A DNA stretch of 64,000 nt. Source: Eretmocerus hayati (Eukaryota > Arthropoda > Insecta > Hymenoptera > Aphelinidae). The notes under the pieces are model-generated. The model was not told the origin of the DNA. It did no database searches and saw only the letters and a list, made by a program, of their open reading frames with translations. How positions within the stretch are numbered: position 1 is the stretch's first letter; each line of letters opens with the position of its first letter. Of the stretch, positions 57,968 to 64,000 are shown one piece after another. The translations under genes were made by a program, and so were the position numbers. Where the stretch lies: the NCBI GenBank assembly GCA_029851415.1, contig CM056744.1:9617268-9681267 (forward strand), written 5' to 3'.

Positions 57968-60397
57968 ATTCGATAAAACGCACTATTGATCTAGCGTCAA
58001 TTGCATGAATGATAAGGGCACTGCTGGGATCATTTGTCATAACGATACCCCAACCGGTATAATCATAATTTTGACTCCAAAGTGACCAGGGGATGAGTAG
58101 AAATCGAATAATCAAAAGGGTAGAAAATGAGCCAAAAGGACAAATTTGACCCCCAAAGTTAACACTTTGCGCGGAATCGCCCATATACTTTTTGGAATTT
58201 ACGAATAAGCTGGATAAGTTCATAGACTGGTTTTATATCAGAGTCTCATCGTGTTTATGTATTATATACTGTATATACGTACTTTCTATAAAGGTATTAT
58301 GTGTGCATGAAACAATGCGGGTAGAATATAAATTGATGGCTAGACACATCACACATCACTTGTTGATTTCGAGACAGACTGCGAGGGGACAGAAGTAAAT
58401 ATAAGTATAGTATAAGAACAGATGTTGCGGGTGTTATTGTGGGTGTTATACACGCCTGTTGCGGTGAATCAATATTGATGTTGTGAATAGTACCTATAAG
58501 GGTAATTGTAGAGCTTTGTATGGCAGGTGTGAACATATGTTTGAGCTTACTTTGACTTTTGGTGATAACAATACGTTTACTTTGATAACTTTGTGTACAT
58601 ACAATTCTGTAGACAAAATAGTTCAGATTGATTCACAAAAGATCTATTCAATTTCGGTGTGATAATCAGAATATGAAACCAATGCTAAATCTTATTGAAT
58701 GTGTGAATGAAATGTCACATGATAAGGTTAGGTTAGGGACATTTTTAGGTATCATATTTATAACACATCTTTCTGAAATGTAGGAGCAAAGAAGCATGAA
58801 AATGCAAATTTTAGGAAAAAATTGTTAATCAAAAGTAGCACCGAATGAAACTACAGAAAACTTCCTCGTGTGGGGAAATTCTGATTCTGAATCCAACTTC
58901 AGACTGATGAGTAATATTTAAATGAACTTCATCAGGAATATATCAACTGTTTTTGTATGAACATATTGTGTGAGATACTATTGTTGCCACTGAGGATGCA
59001 ATCCAGCATGATGGGTTTTTTTGTGAAACCTTAGCAAAGTACGAGAATATATGCTTCAGTAACCAGGTGGCGCCACTTTCGATGAAGTCTGGATACATTA
59101 AAAATGGAGATAACCATTTATAACGGAAAGAATCACAATCTTTAACTCAATTCCCACTGGGACATTCTCCTTTTGAAGAAATTTGTGGATTTAATTAGGA
59201 ATACAATAGCACTTTCACACCGAATAAGAAACTAATTGCAATCGCATTCTTGAAATCTAATCATAGGTTAGACCTACAATCTTGAGAAATGTTCTCGAAA
59301 AGTTTCTCCCACGAGTATAAAGCAACCCGACCTCCAAAATTGCTTCTCACCTTACACGCATAAACATGAATCAAAGAGCCGATATAATATACGAAAAACC
59401 CGTCAATTACCGAATGACACAAAACTTTACCATAAGACCTCACCCGCGACACTCGTTCATCCCGCCATGTCTCGCCAATTCCACTTATATCGTTGGCTTG
59501 CCTGAGCGCAGTCAACTTTGGCAAACGATACGACGTCGAGACACGCGACGCATACCATTATAATATACAAAACAGCCTCGACATCATCAACCATCAGCTG
59601 CTTGTGGGGCCTGCCACAAATTTTTCGTTTGCGCATATATACTCGCGCATGCATGGAGATATCACTCATTCACCGAAAATATGCTTTACAAGAGAGGTTA
59701 TGTATGGATACATACTCATAATGCATCGTTTTGACTTTTAATGGTTCGAAGGTGTATTATAATGTTCTGGTAGTTAATACGAGGCACGATAAGCGTTTTG
59801 AGAGCAATTACGATGGCTGCACGCGTTATTTTCTCGTTTTCGTGGCTATGTAAGTACATGCGTGTGTGTAGAAAGAGGTTAGTATGGTGTGCGCATGATG
59901 CATGATGAGTATATGAATGGCGTCGATGGTATCGTGGGTCTAATATACTATGGGTTTGGTGCTTTATGGCTTATCGAACGAGTGACGCGAGTTGAAATTT
60001 TTACGAGGAGGATAACCATTATTTCTCGGTTCGATGAGTGATTTTCTGTTCCGCATATGCCCTCACTTTGTGCGTCAATACCATGCAGATTTTTCGTAAA
60101 GTTCCGATACCCGGAACATTAGATGAAATAAAACTTGAGTCATCGTACTTCTATTCATTAGGAGGATTTTGACAATCAACAAAATCAATTTCAAAGGGTG
60201 TCATTTTTAGGTTAGAAGGGTGAAGACAGATCTTCTAACTATCGAAGCTTGTATCGAGTCATGGTCATAATCGAGACACAGCTTACGTATCGATATATAT
60301 ATATATATATCACAAATTTCGATATATCGAACACTTCGAGATTCGAGTTATTGAAACGTGTCAGAAGGCAAATCTGCAAGTTCTAGGAAACAATGTA
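57968..60397. other. Non-coding stretch, no recognised gene
   Basis: It contains AAGGTTAGGTTAGGG near 58725, a TA tract near 60294 and short frames only. Confidence 0.4.
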
Positions 60398-61160
60398 CAG
60401 GGATCCCTCGTTATCCGCGCATTTTATTATCTGCGGATCGTTGATTTGCACCAGCCCCTTGTTATACGCGGGCTTAGTTTCGTTATCCGCGGATCGATGG
60501 TCATTACTGCTCGGAAATTGTCCTATTCTCATGCATTTTGCTAGTGTTCAATGGTCAATGACCCATGATTACATCGACAATCTTAGATTCTCTCACCCGG
60601 ACCAACTTACACCCCAGAAGTATTGAATATTTTGCATCTGAGCTACCGACAGGATTTTTTTTCCATGATGTACATGAGCAGACATTGGGGTCAAAAATGA
60701 TTGTTGAAATGATAGACCTTGAATTGTGGATAAGAAATTCGGCAATGGCCGAGGCAATGGCTCATGATCTCACGATGACTGCGAACCTCAGTTTCACAGT
60801 TCAGGGCAACAATTTAAAGAAATGCAAAGGACTACGAAAGACCAGAAAAACTGTCGAAAATGACGATTCATCCTAGTTTTGAAGCAACTTCTGATAGATT
60901 TGTTGTTGGAGGTTTGAGTACTCATTCTTTCTTCGACCTCGGAGATTCGATTTTCTTATGCATCAATATTGCGAAGTTCTTTCATAGATAAAGTATTCTA
61001 CTCAATTTAGACATTGATAGATTATCACGTCTCTCGTGATGTGCCAACTCAGTGGAACGTAACCTCCTATTTCCTATGAGACCAAGGTCTTTTTATCCGC
61101 GGTTTTGTCATTCGCGGTACTTTTCTGGAACCGAACCCCGCGGATAACGAGGGATCCTTG
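60398..61160. mobile_element. 763-bp pogo-type element
   Basis: CAGGGATCCCTCGTTATCCG and CGGATAACGAGGGATCCTTG are inverted with one difference, and each is flanked by TA. GTTATCCGCGG-like strings repeat just inside both ends. Ends of this form and TA targets are known in pogo/Tigger elements. The internal 103-codon frame (60565-60876) shows no transposase motif, so the copy is non-autonomous. Confidence 0.8.
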
Positions 61161-61209
61161 TACTTACGTATCCTAAGTGTTTTTAGAATCATTCTCCACG
61201 ACTTTTGAT

Positions 61210-62171
61210 TGAATTCTATCCACCTGTACTCATCACAATTTCGAATCATTACTCCATTTAAGGTAGTATTAGCGGTACTGGATGTGTCAAGTGCAGAACA
61301 TACCCGCGCTTGACTCTCTTTCGCCCGCGATAAAGGTATAGTCAGTGCACGCAGCAGACGACGACCTAACCCCGAAACCGCAGAAATGAGTGACACTTGG
61401 GCTCACATCTTTTTTTGTAGGCTCTGAATCGTCAATCTGATCGCTCCTAAGTGTTTTTTGTGCATTCTTACATCTGTGTATTCACTGCCATGGAAATCTG
61501 TGCGTCAGGTATCACTCTACTGGTGATTTTCCATAAGACGCCGTGTTAAACGGCTTTTACAAAAACGCTCATAACTTTTTTCCCCCACTCTGAAGGTTTC
61601 TGAAATTTCAACTGAAGCACTTTGAGACCCTAATATACAACTGTGCCGACTTTCGTGATTTTCTGAGCGTCAATTCGAGTACCGCTAATACTACCTTAAT
61701 TCGAATTGCACGTTGGGTTCGAACTCATTGATGCTTGACGAATGTCTGGGAGACCACAGATTGAATTTCCTCGTAAATTACACGAAAAGCACCTCTCTGA
61801 CTCCCAAAATAATGACCATGAACTTGTCCAAATTCATGAAATACGTCAATACCAACCTTGAAGACGTAAAAGGATACCAATACATGCCTTCCCAATCATT
61901 TGACTTAGTAGAGTATCTTCATTCTAATAATCCCATAGCTCCCCTAACGGCTCATTTCAATCCTCAAAAATGGACTTGCGAGCCCTTAAGCTCACGGCAC
62001 TTGTACAATAAAAACTATCAATGTTATAACAATGGTATTCATATTCTCGTGTCTCGCAATAACCTTACCTTAATTAACGACGGCAGCGTGAAAATTTTTG
62101 AGAGCGGGTACAAACGTACCAGCTCACCACAAAAAACTCAAAATAAAACCGCCACCTCACAACGATGCTGA
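61210..62171 (+). pseudogene. Unknown reading frame interrupted by a TTAA element
   Basis: From 61713 a frame of about 150 codons runs to TGA at 62169-62171, with landmarks SKFMKYVNTNLEDVKGYQYM, DLVEYLHSNNP, WTCEPLSSRHLY and HILVSRNNLTLINDGSVKIF. Skipping the TTAA element (61258-61695), the same frame continues upstream to 61210 (Y-S-S-Q-F-R-I-I-T-P-F across the join), where a TGA ends it. There is no ATG at the left, so it is an internal exon, a 3' part, or chance. A frame this long is only mildly unexpected in this composition. The family was not recognised. Confidence 0.3.
61258..61699. mobile_element. TTAA-flanked element, copy B
   Basis: A perfect 22-bp inverted end (TTAAGGTAGTATTAGCGGTA plus CT) bounds 442 bp including the TTAA borders. 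It is related to 31957-32361 by its ends; the interiors differ. It is non-coding and piggyBac-type by target site. Confidence 0.8.
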
Positions 62172-62303
62172 AAACAATGATAAATTATCTAAGAGCTTCA
62201 GGTTCATAATATAATCTAGTTCTTATATAGAACACGTTGATCGACATACACGTGGATTACGAGGATGCACACCTACATATTCATAGATGAATTAATTAAT
62301 TGA

Positions 62304-62326
62304 AAAAAAAAAAAAAAAAAAAAAAT
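62304..62326. repeat. A run of about 22
   Basis: A pure A tract after ATTAATTAATTG. No retroelement body or flanking duplication was found to explain it. Confidence 0.9.
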
Positions 62327-62329
62327 GCA

Positions 62330-64000
62330 TAGACATTCCGCGAAGCATGATGATATGACGCCTGTTGCTGCCACCGACAGGCGCGCAACAGGTACTCCCG
62401 TCGCGGTAGCTCATCTCGTACTAAGCTCCTATCGCAAGCTTTTTATCTCTCTCACTCACTCACACACTTGCTTGCTTACTTATTCGAGTGTCTGATAGGT
62501 GAGCGGTGAGAGAGAGAGTGAGAGAGATAGTTAGGCGCGCGACCGGTAGGCGGAGTGGGAGCCCAGGACACGCGCCGATAGAGAGTTGGTAGTGGGGCTA
62601 AAGGCCGCGATTCTCTTTATGACTGGATGAGGTGTATACCAACGACGATGAAAAAGTTATGGTGGGGATTTGCAAGGATGGGAAAAATACTCCGCCTTTA
62701 CAGCTATGTATATAACATATAACTTCCTCCCCTGCGAGGAGAATGTGTATTGGGGTGCGGCTTTCTACCCTTGTACAGTGGCAGCTTGTTGCGGGCTTGA
62801 TATGCGTGTAAATAAGTCTTGGAATTTTGCGAGGAAACTTGATGTCGTAAAACCGTGGGAGGAAGGTGATTTTTTTGAGTTAGTAAACGCGTCAATGGTA
62901 GAATAATAATTTATGGTTAAGATAATTAAATTTCGGAGAAATGAGAAATAACTCAGGTGAGACACAAGAGTATTTGAGCCTGCTATGGTAAGACCCTAAA
63001 GATTGAAGCTTTGGAAAGTTGATGAAGAAATCGTCCCGTTCAAAGGGACCCGTAAAGAAAATTGACGATATTACGTAGTTATTTTATTGAATGTACAAGA
63101 GTCCATCTTCTGGTCAAGGATTGAACATTACTGTATTATCTTGTGAAGAGGTGATTAATCTTGTGAATACGTAGTTTTGATCTGGGAAATAAGGAATTTT
63201 CACTTCTCAACACATTCATTCCCAGTGTTCGAATATAATGAACAGTCACCAACAATCGGTGATTATTCTTTCCTGACTCGTCAGAAAAATTTGAAGAGAA
63301 GAATTCTCACAAGTCCTTATCGAGACAGAGAATCATTCAACCCAGCAATCTATATAAACTGAAGCCAAATTTCTGATTTTGTGGGAGGAAAGAAGAATAA
63401 AAACTAAAACATTTTAAAAACTCTTATTTTGACGTCTTTTATCATATATCCGTCAGGATAACATAATCGTTCCGTTAGAACTACGTTTCCAAATGTCTAG
63501 AACTCCTGATAGTGAGTGAGTCAAGTACGCAGCTTGCCTAAAATGAGAACGCACGATGGCAAGCTAATAGAATCTGAGTGCACGAAGAGACCAAAACCTA
63601 TATACTCATCGCGAGCATGCCGAGGCAGAATCGAGGGCAGAATGCTATGGCGTGCGCGTCATCCTCGCGTGTAGATTTTGGTGTCTTTGTAAGTGCTAAT
63701 GTCAATGTATGAATTATGTCTGACAAATGTTCGATGGATGTTAGTTTAGAGGATTTAAAAAGTCAAGACATCAGGGCTATACTGCAGTCTTGAAGAATGA
63801 ATGCGACTTGTTGGTTGCGTTCAAATTTTGTAAATTCCCGCCAAAAACTTGAAGTTATGAGCATGTACAAAAATATACGGCACACTTGCATAGCCTTGGG
63901 TTACCATGAGAAATTATTAGGCAGTAATGGTTGAAAGCTCTAGTGCGGTGGCGCCACAGTCTACAGCGCGGGTTTACTTATACATTTGAGGATGACTCGC
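62330..64000. other. Non-coding, with a GAGA-rich patch
   Basis: CACT and GAGA repeats and CG-rich sequence at about 62440-62600 resemble insect promoter DNA, followed by frames of at most 78 codons (62670-62906, 63177-63362) without support. Confidence 0.25.

Noticed and set aside
1..64000. tRNA, rRNA, viral or bacterial genes
   Set aside because: No cloverleaf-type sequence, rRNA block or recognisable viral or bacterial protein family was seen on reading; a covariance or profile search was not possible here.

Overview
The window looks like eukaryotic, AT-rich, largely non-coding DNA from an insect, most likely a hymenopteran (wasp, sawfly, ant or bee). This rests on many TA and CA microsatellites, short TTAGG tracts such as those near 42050 and 58729, GT-AG introns with AAG/GTAAGT donors, AATAAA signals, and many short transposons with TTAA, TA, TTA or 9-bp target duplications. 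The species assignment is inference only. No bacterial operon, rRNA, tRNA or CRISPR array was recognised.
The one locus that looks like a real gene lies between 25.6 and 37.3 kb on the plus strand. Four exons join in frame: a signal-peptide exon at 25596-25667, exons at 33595-33694 and 33762-34080, and a last exon at 37113-37188 followed by AATAAA at 37279. Together they would encode a secreted protein of about 188 residues with four cysteines in the mature part. I do not recognise the family. Two further exon-like segments (30266-30371 and 30426-30499) do not fit this model simply. Relics of sister copies surround it: a second last exon with its own AATAAA at 20887-20959, a broken signal-peptide exon at 28578-28650, and two duplicated non-coding blocks (20577-24000 with 36806-38560, and 26287-27400 with 36219-36800). 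The picture is an eroded tandem array of a fast-changing secreted-protein gene. The last exon differs between copies far more than the introns and 3' flank around it.
Almost everything else that can be identified is mobile DNA. From left to right: a 1.56-kb near-perfect palindrome (5331-6895); an inverted-repeat structure with a central minisatellite (about 9600-10990); a 176-bp element with 9-bp target duplications (15748-15923); a family with TAAGGTAAGTG ends (six copies or parts, 21-57 kb); a GC-rich insertion with 14-bp target duplications (27568-27993); nested elements at 28.7-29.9 kb; a mariner-type palindrome (30507-31158); two TTAA elements (31957-32361 and 61258-61699); a foldback element made of inverted tandem repeats (42888-43799); a three-level nest at 51.1-52.0 kb; and a pogo-type element (60398-61160). 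One open frame near the right end (61210-62171) seems to be interrupted by a TTAA element.
The rest (151-5327, 6899-9430, 12111-15738, 39915-42887, 43800-51100, 57968-60397 and 62330-64000) holds microsatellites and short chance reading frames, with nothing I can support as a gene. All comparisons were made by eye, with no database searches.
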